A stretch of 64,000 nucleotides of DNA from Clostridia bacterium (GCA_003249225.1 QKJQ01000004.1:1-64000); one strand, 5' to 3'; positions 55,832 to 63,948 are shown, numbered from the stretch's first letter. A program made the numbers and translations. Notes: generated by a model from the letters alone, not told the origin.

Positions 55832-56573
55832 ACAATTACCTCCGTATGTGAAAGGGCTTGTAATTCTTTTCTGGCTGCTTGTCTGGCAGCTATTAAGTTA
55901 TGCAGTAAAACCGGATTTCCTGGTCGCTTCGCCGCTCCAGGTCGCAATTTCATTCGGTCATCTTTGCCTAACACAGGATTTCTGGCTGGCAATTGGATAT
56001 TCCTTTTACAAAATATCACTTGGTTTTTTTATTGCTCTTATCGTCGGATGTCTGCTTGCTGTGTTCTCCTACCGGTCTGCTCTGATTAAGGAACTTCTTA
56101 TGCCCATCATAAAGCTGTTCAAATCAACACCGGTCGTATCCTTCATTATACTGGCAATCCTTTGGTTCGGTTCAGGATATCTGGCGACTCTGGTCTCCTT
56201 TCTGATGGTACTCCCAGTCATTTATTTAAATGTACTTCAGGGGCTCGATTCGACTGACGAGAAAATGCTCGAGATGGCTTATGTTTTTCGCTTATCCCTT
56301 ATGAAGCGGATAAAATACCTTTATATTCCGGCTGTTATGCCCTATTTCGTGACTGCCTGCTCGTTGGGGCTTGGGTTCAGCTGGAAATCGGGTATCGCTG
56401 CAGAAGTCATAGGACAGCCGACCCATTCCATAGGCAGTGAGCTCTATGTGACAAAACTATATTTTATGACCCCGGAACTTTTTGTCTGGACTGCGGTTAT
56501 CATACTTGTCAGCTCATTTTTCGAAAAACTCATTATGTTCTTTCTCCACGCGCTGGCAAGGAAACTGTCCTGA
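55815..56573 (+). CDS. ABC importer permease, SsuC/TauC-like
   Basis: The 252-residue permease has about six transmembrane helices and the EAA-loop MAYVFRLSLMKRIKYLYIPA between helices, as in nitrate/sulfonate/taurine-type importers. Its start lies inside the end of the EAL gene (17-base overlap), so it is translated from the same transcript. The ATPase at 56700 is the likely partner. No substrate-binding protein gene is in the window. Confidence 0.85.
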   Translation: MKRRYKQLPPYVKGLVILFWLLVWQLLSYAVKPDFLVASPLQVAISFGHLCLTQDFWLAIGYSFYKISLGFFIALIVGCLLAVFSYRSALIKELLMPIIKLFKSTPVVSFIILAILWFGSGYLATLVSFLMVLPVIYLNVLQGLDSTDEKMLEMAYVFRLSLMKRIKYLYIPAVMPYFVTACSLGLGFSWKSGIAAEVIGQPTHSIGSELYVTKLYFMTPELFVWTAVIILVSSFFEKLIMFFLHALARKLS

Positions 56574-56699
56574 GATTTCTATGTATCGACAATTCAGGAA
56601 ATTCATTTGTCTGCCTTTCGTATTATCTGCTGGCCAGAACAAAAGCCGCGCCGGCAGCTTTTGTCCGTCATGTGCATAAACACAGGAATTGAGGAAATT

Positions 56700-57284
56700 A
56701 TGAATATTCATATAAATCAGCTTACAAAAAAATTCGATGGTCAGACCGTACTGGACCATCTGGATCTGATACTTGAGAAAGGAAAGATCACCTGCCTGAC
56801 CGGTCCCTCCGGTTGTGGAAAGACCACGCTGCTTCATTGTATCCTTGGGCTGCACAAGCCGGATTCCGGAAGCATCGAAGGCATCGAAAAAACAAAATTT
56901 GCGGCAGTATTCCAGGAAAATCGTTTATGTTCCCATCTCGATGCCGTGTCGAACCTGCGCATGGTATGCCAGAAAGGTACAACAACAGATCAGATTGAAA
57001 AAGAACTTGAACGCATTGGTATGACAGATTACAAAGACAAACCAGTCTCCGCATTAAGCGGTGGAATGAAGCGAAGAGTCGCCATACTGCGTGCCCTGTT
57101 GGCCGAATCCGATTGTATTATGATGGATGAGCCCTTTAAAGGACTGGACGATGCACTTAAGGAACAGCTTATCTCTTATGTGGTGAAAAAAACCGAAGGA
57201 AAAACAGTTCTCATTATAACGCACGATATCAGCGAAGCTAAAAAGCTGAATGCGAAGATTCTTACTCTTTCTTCTTTTCAATAA
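56700..57284 (+). CDS. ABC importer ATPase, SsuB/TauB-like
   Basis: The short 194-residue ATPase has Walker A GPSGCGKTTLLH, Q-loop AVFQENRLC, signature LSGGMKRRVAILRAL, Walker B CIMMDEPFKGLDD and switch LIITHDISEA. All motifs are present although it is about 50 residues shorter than usual. The start follows GGAATTGAGG; a hairpin (TGTG...CACA) ends directly before it. It lies 126 bases after the permease. Substrate unknown. Confidence 0.82.
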   Translation: MNIHINQLTKKFDGQTVLDHLDLILEKGKITCLTGPSGCGKTTLLHCILGLHKPDSGSIEGIEKTKFAAVFQENRLCSHLDAVSNLRMVCQKGTTTDQIEKELERIGMTDYKDKPVSALSGGMKRRVAILRALLAESDCIMMDEPFKGLDDALKEQLISYVVKKTEGKTVLIITHDISEAKKLNAKILTLSSFQ

Positions 57285-57303
57285 GCTTACTTTTTGATAT
57301 AAT
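57275..57303 (+). promoter_or_regulatory. Probable promoter of the kinase-like gene
   Basis: TTTTCA at 57275-57280, a 17-base spacer and a perfect TATAAT at 57298-57303 lie about 75 bases before the ATG at 57376, partly inside the end of the ATPase gene. A leader hairpin (57321-57353) follows. Confidence 0.55.
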
Positions 57304-57375
57304 GGGACCAGTACATCAATAGATGTGACATCGCGCAACCGCGCAATACATCTGAATCTGGATGGAGGATAACGA

Positions 57376-58158
57376 ATGCATATTACATTAACAGGTAACC
57401 TGGGAAGTGGCAAATCAACGATATGCAGTATACTGAAAGATCATTACGGCTATGAAGTATACTCAACAGGAACCGTACAACGCAGACTTGCGGAAGAAAT
57501 GGGACTGACCGTCCTTGAGATGAATAAAAAGATGTGTGATGATCCCTCGTTTGATCATGCCATTGATGATCGTACTATTCAGATAGCAAAAGAAAATCCG
57601 GGGAAGGACCTTGTATTCGATTCACGTCTTGCCTGGCATTTTGTTGAACATTCTTTCAAGGTGTTCCTTTCTGTAAACATTGATGAAGCTGCCAGACGAA
57701 TATGGAATGCCAATCGTGGTTTTGTAGAAAAGTATACCTCTGTTCAGGATGCAAAGGAAAAGATCATACAGCGAGCACAGACAGAAGATATACGTTACAG
57801 AGACTTATACAACATCGAGTATTTTCATTTTTCAAACTATAATCTGGTTCTGGACAGTACATATCTCTCTCCGGAGGAACTTTCTGAACTCATTATTTCA
57901 GAAGCAAAACTCTTTGAGAAGAAAAAAGGATGTTATGGTCTGGGGGAAAATAAAGTTCTGATGTCCCCATACCGTCTGCATGCAAAAGAAAAAGAAGTTG
58001 AAATGGTTCCTCTGAAAAATATGAAATCCATGTATGATACCTCGCTCGTGGTCGATGTGAAGGAAGATGGTCCGGATTATACGATTCTCGACGGTGATAC
58101 CCTGCAGCAAAAGCTTATTGAGGATGGTTACCGCCTTGTCAGTGTAAGAATTTCTTAA
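57376..58158 (+). CDS. Cytidylate-kinase-like protein with extra C-terminal domain
   Basis: The 260-residue protein begins with a P-loop MHITLTGNLGSGKSTICSIL and has a nucleoside-kinase-like layout (STGTVQRRLAEEMGL, LVFDSRLAWHFVEHSFKVFL, a DIRYRDLYNI segment) like stand-alone CMP-kinase-like proteins of Firmicutes. From residue 190 a second domain begins (KVLMSPYRLHAKEKEVEMVP, LVVDVKEDGPDYTILDGDT) that looks like a small ParB-type fold, which is only a guess. GGAGGATAAC precedes the ATG. True cytidylate kinase is less likely because of the extension. Confidence 0.7.
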   Translation: MHITLTGNLGSGKSTICSILKDHYGYEVYSTGTVQRRLAEEMGLTVLEMNKKMCDDPSFDHAIDDRTIQIAKENPGKDLVFDSRLAWHFVEHSFKVFLSVNIDEAARRIWNANRGFVEKYTSVQDAKEKIIQRAQTEDIRYRDLYNIEYFHFSNYNLVLDSTYLSPEELSELIISEAKLFEKKKGCYGLGENKVLMSPYRLHAKEKEVEMVPLKNMKSMYDTSLVVDVKEDGPDYTILDGDTLQQKLIEDGYRLVSVRIS

Positions 58159-58195
58159 GCGGATGAGTATTTCAGAAAGAAAAGAACTGCCTTTT

Positions 58196-58226
58196 AAAGC
58201 CGAATTAAATGATTCGGCTTTTTTTG
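58196..58226 (+). terminator. Terminator after the kinase-like gene
   Basis: A 10-bp perfect stem (58196-58205 with 58212-58221), 6-base loop, is followed by a T-run. Confidence 0.9.
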
Positions 58227-58268
58227 TTGTCCGCAGTTACCTCTCCTGAAAAATAAATATAAAACATA

Positions 58269-58297
58269 TTGACAACACAAAAAATTAATGCTACATT
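58269..58297 (+). promoter_or_regulatory. Promoter of the GntR-ABC operon
   Basis: TTGACA at 58269-58274, a 17-base spacer and TACATT at 58292-58297 lie 50 bases before the TTG start. Confidence 0.65.
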
Positions 58298-58306
58298 ACT
58301 TTTGTA

Positions 58307-58328
58307 GTTAATTACTCTACTAATTAAC
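58307..58328 (+). promoter_or_regulatory. Probable GntR/YtrA-type operator
   Basis: A perfect inverted repeat GTTAATTA-CTCTAC-TAATTAAC lies directly after the promoter, in the start of the transcript, where the encoded GntR repressor could block its own operon. Confidence 0.7.
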
Positions 58329-58346
58329 CAACAAGGAGGTGTTCTT

Positions 58347-58718
58347 TTGAATTTTAATCTAAATGACGACCGACCGATATTTTTACAGATTGCAGAAGGC
58401 ATTGAGGATGGAATTCTTACCGGTGGGTTTCCTGAAGAATCTCAGATTCCCTCTATCACTGAATTCTCTGTTCTGTATAAGATCAACCCGGCAACTGCTT
58501 TGAAGGGCATCAATCTTTTGGTAGATACCGGCATTCTGTATAAAAAGAGAGGCATCGGAATGTTCGTGGCCGCTGGCGCTGTGGCCGCTGTACGCAGAAA
58601 TCGACAGCAACAGTTCTATGAAAGCTATATCCTGCCTTTGATAAGAGAAGCTGTAAATCTGAATTTGACCAAAATTGAAATCATATCGATGATTGAGAAA
58701 GGATTTTCCAATGAATGA
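58347..58718 (+). CDS. GntR-family repressor, YtrA-like
   Basis: The 123-residue protein has the winged-helix GntR domain (DDRPIFLQIAEGIEDGILTG, IPSITEFSVLYKINPATALK, GIGMFVAAGA) and a short C-terminal helix tail, typical of YtrA-type regulators without an effector domain. It starts with TTG, 8 bases after AAGGAGG. Eight bases overlap the ATPase start. Autoregulation through the inverted repeat at 58307 is inferred. Confidence 0.9.
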   Translation: MNFNLNDDRPIFLQIAEGIEDGILTGGFPEESQIPSITEFSVLYKINPATALKGINLLVDTGILYKKRGIGMFVAAGAVAAVRRNRQQQFYESYILPLIREAVNLNLTKIEIISMIEKGFSNE

Positions 58719-59568
58719 AGCTATTATTATAAAAGATCTGACAAAAAAATATGGTTCCTTATGTGCTCTTGATCATGTCTCACTAACACTTGAACCAAAT
58801 CACATTTATGGATTACTGGGACGAAACGGAGCCGGCAAGACAACAATGCTGAATCTCATCAACAATCGTATTTTTCCAACGGAAGGTGAAATTCTATATG
58901 GTAATGAAAATGTAACCGAAAACTCTTCTGCGCAGAACCAATTCTTTTTAATGAGTGAAGATACTTATTATCCTGAGAATATGCGTGTTCAGGAAGCATT
59001 TTTATGGACGTCGAAGTTCCATCCTTCCTTTGATCCTGAATATGCCAAGAGTCTTGCCGATAAATTTCAGTTAAACATAAAATCGCGCAGTAAGAATTTA
59101 TCGACCGGATACCGTTCTATCTTCAAACTTATCATAGCTCTTTCCATTAATGTACCTTTCATATTCTTTGATGAACCGGTGCTGGGACTTGATGCGAATC
59201 ACCGTGATCTGTTCTACCGCCTGCTGCTGGAAAAGTACAGCGAGAAACCTGCCACTTATGTGCTGTCGACACACCTGATTGAAGAAGTCGCAGATATCAT
59301 TGAAGATCTGATAATAATTAAGCAGGGGAAGATTCTCGCCTGTGAGAACAAAGAAGAATTTTTATCAAAGGCTTACACTGTGGCTGGCGAGAGCCGAATC
59401 GTTGATGCCTATTGCCAGGACAGGAAATGCATTGGAACGGAGAACTTTGGCGGTCTAAAGCTTGCCTATCTGCTTGGCCGTCCAGCACCGGATACTCAGG
59501 GGCTAACAGTCTCAACCCCGGATCTTCAAAAACTTTTTATAAAACTGACCAACGACGATTTATTATAA
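58711..59568 (+). CDS. ABC ATPase, YtrB-like
   Basis: The 285-residue ATPase has Walker A GRNGAGKTTMLN, signature-region LSTGYRSIFKLIIALS, Walker B FIFFDEPVLGLDA and switch STHLIEEV. The signature motif is STGYR, a form common in YtrB-type ATPases. Its start overlaps the GntR stop. It should work with the permease that follows. Substrate unknown; related operons respond to wall antibiotics. Confidence 0.87.
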   Translation: MNEAIIIKDLTKKYGSLCALDHVSLTLEPNHIYGLLGRNGAGKTTMLNLINNRIFPTEGEILYGNENVTENSSAQNQFFLMSEDTYYPENMRVQEAFLWTSKFHPSFDPEYAKSLADKFQLNIKSRSKNLSTGYRSIFKLIIALSINVPFIFFDEPVLGLDANHRDLFYRLLLEKYSEKPATYVLSTHLIEEVADIIEDLIIIKQGKILACENKEEFLSKAYTVAGESRIVDAYCQDRKCIGTENFGGLKLAYLLGRPAPDTQGLTVSTPDLQKLFIKLTNDDLL

Positions 59569-59594
59569 TGCCATCCGGCAGTAAGGAGTAATTT

Positions 59595-60347
59595 ATGAAA
59601 AAGCTTTTACAATACCAGCTTCACACAACGAAGCGTTCCCTGTTGATCTTCTACTCTATCCTGATCGTGTGCATTCTGATTTTTTCCGGCAGCGCTGCAA
59701 TCATACTGAACGGAGAAGTCAAAGGCAGCAGTTCATTCAGTGGCATTGAATTCGCAACAATAATCTTTCTCTTTGTATGTGGTCTGGTCTCCTTTTCAGA
59801 AACATTTCATATGTTCCTGCAAAATGGCATTACCAGAAAGCGTATGCTTGCATCACTTTTCCTCTACAGCACCATTCTTTGTGCTATCACGTCCCTGATC
59901 GACAAGCTGATCTTGATTCTTGGCAGCTTCATGGAGACACGGATCGAAGGTCTCTCCTTCACCTCCCTGTTCGCTATGGTCTTTCCAGACTTTATTCAGC
60001 ATCAAAATCCTGTGTTCCTTCTACTTATAAACTTTTTGCTTGGTTTTACGCTGTATATGAGTTTTATGTTCTTTGGATTGTTTTTATCGATTGCATCCTA
60101 TCGCGGTTCAAGAATTGTTCGAATTCTTATCGCCGCCGGACTTCCTGTATTTCTTTTCGTAGTAACTCCGATCCTTGATACAATTCTTGATGGAAAACTT
60201 TATTCCTTTCTGAACAAGGTACTCCAGATTTTTTCTGGCTTCAAATCACAAAATCCATTTATCGGAATGGCATCCTTTCTTATCATATCTGCTTTCTGGG
60301 GTACACTTGCCTATGTTCTTGGCCGAAAAGCCTGCAAGCAGCAATAG
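59595..60347 (+). CDS. ABC permease of the GntR-regulated operon
   Basis: The 250-residue membrane protein has about six hydrophobic segments, beginning at residues 14-37, and no other motif I recognise. It lies 26 bases after the ATPase with AAGGAG before the ATG, so it is the membrane partner of that ATPase. Confidence 0.8.
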   Translation: MKKLLQYQLHTTKRSLLIFYSILIVCILIFSGSAAIILNGEVKGSSSFSGIEFATIIFLFVCGLVSFSETFHMFLQNGITRKRMLASLFLYSTILCAITSLIDKLILILGSFMETRIEGLSFTSLFAMVFPDFIQHQNPVFLLLINFLLGFTLYMSFMFFGLFLSIASYRGSRIVRILIAAGLPVFLFVVTPILDTILDGKLYSFLNKVLQIFSGFKSQNPFIGMASFLIISAFWGTLAYVLGRKACKQQ

Positions 60348-60830
60348 TCAGTTATTTAATATTTTCTATCGATTTTGACAGAATTATTTGAATGCAAAAC
60401 CTTCTTGTATTATAATTAGCTCAGACATTTGTGCTGAGTCTAAGGAAGCAAGGAGGTTTTTTACTGATCTTCTTTTTCTTTTGAACAGCCGACTGTCGGT
60501 TCTTTTGTTTCTGTTTACAGCGTTACATTTCGTTTCATTTTCAATATCCTTTATCGAACCAACCCTCACTTTCTTACGCCTTTTGATCAGGAAAGCTTTT
60601 ACGGACACGGTCAGCATAGCGGGCAGGGATTTTGCCGGAGAATGGTTCAGGATTCGGTCATTCTTTTTTCAATTATGCAGTACACATAAAAGCTTTTTAA
60701 ATCAATATAAAATCAATGTATCGCTACGATCGCCTTATCATTTCAATTCTTGAAAAAACTTTATTAATTTTTTTATATAAATGCAAGGTTTTCAGGTTGT
60801 CATTCGTATATCAGATAGAGGAGTAGAACA
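60348..60830. other. Gene-free stretch with a promoter and a ribosome-like site but no start codon
   Basis: TTGAAT at 60388-60393 and a perfect TATAAT at 60411-60416 are spaced by 17 bases. A 5-bp hairpin CTCAG / CTGAG and AAGGAGG at about 60449-60455 follow, but no ATG, GTG or TTG lies at a usable distance. A hydrophobic open frame (to 60753) is not convincing. On the right, a TGCAAGGTTT / CGTATA pair (60782-60810) may be the ECF-type promoter of the next gene. Confidence 0.4.
60388..60416 (+). promoter_or_regulatory. Sigma-A promoter in the gene-free stretch
   Basis: TTGAAT, 17-base spacer, TATAAT. The transcript might be a small RNA or leader reaching the ECF sigma gene. Confidence 0.5.
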
Positions 60831-61319
60831 ATGGATACCTCAAAGCAGTGGAATGAATATGTCAGCAGTGCAATTGAAAAACATTCAGACACCGTAAGAC
60901 GAGTTTGTTTCATGTACCTTCGAAATACTTCGGATGTAGAAGATACCTTTCAGGAAGTATTTATAAGGCTATATAAGCGCATGGAACCGTTTGATAGTGA
61001 AGAACATGAAAAAGCCTGGCTGATCCGTGTTGCCATCAACACCTCCAAGGACTGCCTGAAGACTTTTTGGAAGAAACGTATTGATTTGAAGGAAATCATT
61101 GAAGTTCCGTTCCAAAAACCAGAAGAAACAAAAGTTATCCAGTATGTTCTGTCTCTCTCCCCCAAATACAGGGATGTAATCTATCTGCATTATTACGAAG
61201 GTTATACGGTTCCTGAGATGGCCGCCATCTTAAAAAAGAAAGAAAATACCATATATTCTTTATTAAGAAGGGCAAAGATTCTATTAAAAGAAGAAATGGA
61301 GGGACTGCAGGATGAATGA
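60831..61319 (+). CDS. ECF-family RNA polymerase sigma factor
   Basis: The 162-residue sigma factor has region 2 (FMYLRNTSDVEDTFQEVFIR, EHEKAWLIRVAINTSKD) and region 4 (LSPKYRDVIYLHYYEGYTVP, ENTIYSLLRRAKILLKEEM). Its stop overlaps the start of the RsgI-like gene by eight bases. It is probably held by that membrane protein and released on an extracytoplasmic signal. GAGGAG precedes the ATG. Confidence 0.92.
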   Translation: MDTSKQWNEYVSSAIEKHSDTVRRVCFMYLRNTSDVEDTFQEVFIRLYKRMEPFDSEEHEKAWLIRVAINTSKDCLKTFWKKRIDLKEIIEVPFQKPEETKVIQYVLSLSPKYRDVIYLHYYEGYTVPEMAAILKKKENTIYSLLRRAKILLKEEMEGLQDE

Positions 61320-62802
61320 ATATTTTAAATCAGGATTAGCTCAGATTCATGCAGAGCCCAATCTGATCGAAAAAACAAAGCGCGCGGTTGAAGATCAGAT
61401 CAACAAACAAAATAGTAAAAAAAGCTTCTTCTTAGAACGAAGGCCTGCTCTGGTCCTTGCTATCGCCTCCTTCCTTCTCATTGTGTTCGGAGGTCTGCTT
61501 GGTCTGTATTACATACCGATCGAACGTATCAGTGTAGATATCAATCCCAGTCTTTCTGTTAGTGTAAATTACTACGGGTTTGTGTCTCAGGTGAATGCTT
61601 ATAATGAAGATGCTGTTCTTCTGCTGGAATATGAAGAAGTAAAAGGACTGTCTGCTCAGGAAGCATTTTCTGTCATTACACAAGCCGCCATTGACCTGCA
61701 TTATCTCTCTTCCGGTGGTGAATCCATCATTTTGATCGCCGAGGATTCCAGTCTTAAAAAAAGATCAGCATCAATTCTGACCGATGCACTTGCAGGAATT
61801 AATGACACCTTGCAGCAAAACCAGATAACTACCGTTATCCGTGAGGAGACCATAACAAAGTCGACCTGGCGGGCTGCAAAAGAAAATAATATCAGTGCAG
61901 GCCGCTACCAGTTGATTCAGGAAATCAAAGAGCAGGAAGCCACCGATTCAGAAGAGGATCTTGAATCATTAAGTGTGTGGGAGCTTGTTAACACTGCTTC
62001 ACAAAACGCCCAGACAAATCCTGTTACAGAAGAAACAACGCAAGACCTGCCACAGGATGAAACCATCGATCTTCCTGATACGAATCTTCCCGAATCGCAC
62101 GGCAAAGCTACCATTGCACCAACACAAAATAATTCAGGCAGTGATCATGCTAAGGTCACAGGCAAACCAGGGTCTCCGATAATGGGTCAGTTTGGGCAGC
62201 CAGAGTCTGACGAAAGTTCTGCTGGCTCCGAGGAAACAGTACCAACAGAACAACCAACAGTGCAAAACAACGATCAAGCGATTGAATCCGTTCAAGGGGA
62301 AAATGAAACCATCGAAAATTCAACCGTAAATGACGTTACCGATGAGTCCTCCAATGTGACAAATGGAAATCAAAGTGAGAATGCATCGGAGTCAGGAAAT
62401 CAGAATGAGAATGCATTGGAGTCAGGTAATCAGAATACCACTGGTGCAAATGGTAACAATCAAAACGCAGAAGAGGAGCCAACGCTGGCGCCGGCGACTG
62501 ACGAAGCGTCTTCAGACATTACGCAGGACACTGAATCAGAATCGGACACAGACACCACGACTGAGACGAATGGGAATCAGGGCGAAGAAACCGGAGCCTC
62601 TGAATCCGGACAGTCTGATAATGCCAACCCAAGTGATAATCAAGGGCAAGGACAAGACAATTCAAATCAGACAACTCAGGGAAATGGTCAAAATTCTGAC
62701 GTAACAGATGGTTCAAATCAAAACCAGGGTACAAACAGCAATGCAAATGAAAACCAGAACAATACAGGCAATTCAGATCAAGATGTGAAAAAAGGAAAGT
62801 AA
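61312..62802 (+). CDS. RsgI-like membrane anti-sigma protein
   Basis: The 496-residue protein has a cytosolic N-terminal part (1-44), one TM helix (about 45-67), and an extracytoplasmic domain like that of RsgI anti-sigma factors (ERISVDINPSLSVSVNYYGF, VNAYNEDAVLLLEYEEVKGL, about 68-200). From residue 210 to the end it is a low-complexity Q/N/S/T/E/G-rich tail with no carbohydrate-binding domain. It is encoded directly after the ECF sigma factor with overlap, so it is probably its anti-sigma partner. Confidence 0.85.
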   Translation: MNEYFKSGLAQIHAEPNLIEKTKRAVEDQINKQNSKKSFFLERRPALVLAIASFLLIVFGGLLGLYYIPIERISVDINPSLSVSVNYYGFVSQVNAYNEDAVLLLEYEEVKGLSAQEAFSVITQAAIDLHYLSSGGESIILIAEDSSLKKRSASILTDALAGINDTLQQNQITTVIREETITKSTWRAAKENNISAGRYQLIQEIKEQEATDSEEDLESLSVWELVNTASQNAQTNPVTEETTQDLPQDETIDLPDTNLPESHGKATIAPTQNNSGSDHAKVTGKPGSPIMGQFGQPESDESSAGSEETVPTEQPTVQNNDQAIESVQGENETIENSTVNDVTDESSNVTNGNQSENASESGNQNENALESGNQNTTGANGNNQNAEEEPTLAPATDEASSDITQDTESESDTDTTTETNGNQGEETGASESGQSDNANPSDNQGQGQDNSNQTTQGNGQNSDVTDGSNQNQGTNSNANENQNNTGNSDQDVKKGK

Positions 62803-62870
62803 AGTTTATTTTGAAAGAAGGACCTATCATTGATTTCATGCAGTTAACCCTGCTGCATGTGTATTTTCTT

Positions 62871-62885
62871 TGCGCAAAATGCGCA
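62871..62885 (+). promoter_or_regulatory. Leader hairpin next to a ribosome site
   Basis: TGCGCA-AAA-TGCGCA forms a 6-bp hairpin with a 3-base loop, directly followed by GGATTGGAG before the ATG at 62901. The same layout is found before several other genes here. Confidence 0.5.
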
Positions 62886-62900
62886 GGATTGGAGTTTATT

Positions 62901-63443
62901 ATGAGAAAACATAAAATAGCAGTTATTCTTCTTACATGTATGGCTTTAACTCTTACTTTAGGTGCAGGTTCCATGGGAAAAGGAATCCAACAAAGAGATC
63001 AGCTCCGACTGCGGGATGGCTCCTGCCTGACGGCAAGTACGAATTACACTGTGAGTGGTGATTTCATCCGCGACAGACTTAGATTAAAAGACGGCTCCTG
63101 TAAAGATCTGATTACCGTTGCACGTGACCTGTTCCGCGACAGACTTAAATTGAAAGATGGCTCTTGTCAGGATATCGTTACGGTTGCACGTGACCAGCTC
63201 CGCGACAGACTTAGATTAAAAGACGGCTCCTGCCAGGATATCGTTACGGTTGCACGTGACCAGCTCCGCGACAGACTTAAATTAAAAGATGGCTCCTGCC
63301 AGGATATCGTTACGGTTGCACGTGACCAGCTTCGCGACAGACTTAAATTGAAAGACGGCTCCTGCCAGGATATCGTTACGGTTGCACGTGACCAGCTCCG
63401 CGACAGACTTAAATTAAAAGATGGCTCCTGCCAGGTTGGCTGA
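62901..63443 (+). CDS. Secreted protein made of 22-residue repeats with one Cys each
   Basis: The 180-residue protein has a signal peptide (MRKHKIAVILLTCMALTLTL, then GAGSMG), a degenerate first unit (DQLRLRDGSCLTAS), five near-identical 22-residue units of the form RDRLKLKDGSCQDIVTVARD plus two residues, and a truncated last unit ending SCQVG. Each unit has one cysteine in DGSC. The 66-bp DNA units (from 63069) differ by only a few bases, so expansion is recent. I do not recognise a family. It follows the ECF/RsgI pair by 98 bases. The ATG at 62901 follows GGATTGGAG; an upstream TTG is rejected. Confidence 0.72.
   Translation: MRKHKIAVILLTCMALTLTLGAGSMGKGIQQRDQLRLRDGSCLTASTNYTVSGDFIRDRLRLKDGSCKDLITVARDLFRDRLKLKDGSCQDIVTVARDQLRDRLRLKDGSCQDIVTVARDQLRDRLKLKDGSCQDIVTVARDQLRDRLKLKDGSCQDIVTVARDQLRDRLKLKDGSCQVG
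63069..63440 (+). repeat. Tandem 66-bp coding repeats
   Basis: Units start at 63069, 63135, 63201, 63267, 63333 and 63399 (the last partial), exactly 66 bases apart, inside the repeat protein gene. Near-identity between units points to recent slippage or unequal recombination. Confidence 0.9.
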
Positions 63444-63502
63444 TTGGAAGCACTGCTGATTTTTGATAACTTCAGGATACCCTCTTCGAATGTGCTTCCC
63501 AC

Positions 63503-63531
63503 TTGACAATTCGTGCAATAAATCATATAAT
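63503..63531 (+). promoter_or_regulatory. Consensus promoter of the T-box/proS transcript
   Basis: A perfect TTGACA at 63503-63508, a 17-base spacer and a perfect TATAAT at 63526-63531. Confidence 0.85.
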
Positions 63532-63594
63532 CACACTATTCAAACAATCTGCTTCAAAGCTTTGTGCATGGCTATATTTTTTCATTCACAAGCA

Positions 63595-63847
63595 AATTCA
63601 TAGGTAAAGACAAAGATTGAGAATAGTACTGTATTGACGTCTTCCCAGAGAGAAAGCTGTCGCTGAAAAGCTTTTAAGACGCACTGCACGAACCTGCCTC
63701 AGGAGTCTTGTGCACGAAAAGCACAACGCAGTCCGGCGTTATCGGAAGTTAAGTGAATTGTCATTTATGACAGTTAACCAGGGTGGTACCACCGAATGAA
63801 ATCGGTCCCTCAGACATCTCATATGATGATGTCTGGGGGATTTTTTG
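63595..63847 (+). ncRNA. T-box riboswitch, proline-specific
   Basis: The leader before proS has a long stem I region, the conserved T-box GGGTGGTACCACCG at 63781-63794, and a terminator (63807-63818 with 63828-63839, then T-run to 63846) that competes with the antiterminator. In stem I the triplet CCT at 63693-63695 after GAA fits a proline specifier codon, in line with the gene downstream. Uncharged tRNA-Pro would be sensed to allow read-through. Confidence 0.9.
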
Positions 63848-63948
63848 TGTAGCAGGAAAGGGTTGTGTCTTTCTTATTATACAAGCAAATCCGTATCTAT
63901 TCACGGATATAACTTTACAAGCGTTTGGAAGCGCAGAAAGAGGATACT

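Noticed and set aside
60388-60753. A 121-codon hydrophobic frame between the ABC permease and the sigma gene
   Set aside because: Its first ATG overlaps the promoter, no usable start follows the ribosome-like site, and the sequence resembles no protein I know.
63167-63526. A 119-codon frame on the minus strand opposite the repeat protein
   Set aside because: It is open because the 66-bp repeat has no stop in that frame. It lacks a ribosome site, while the plus-strand frame has a signal peptide and a ribosome site.
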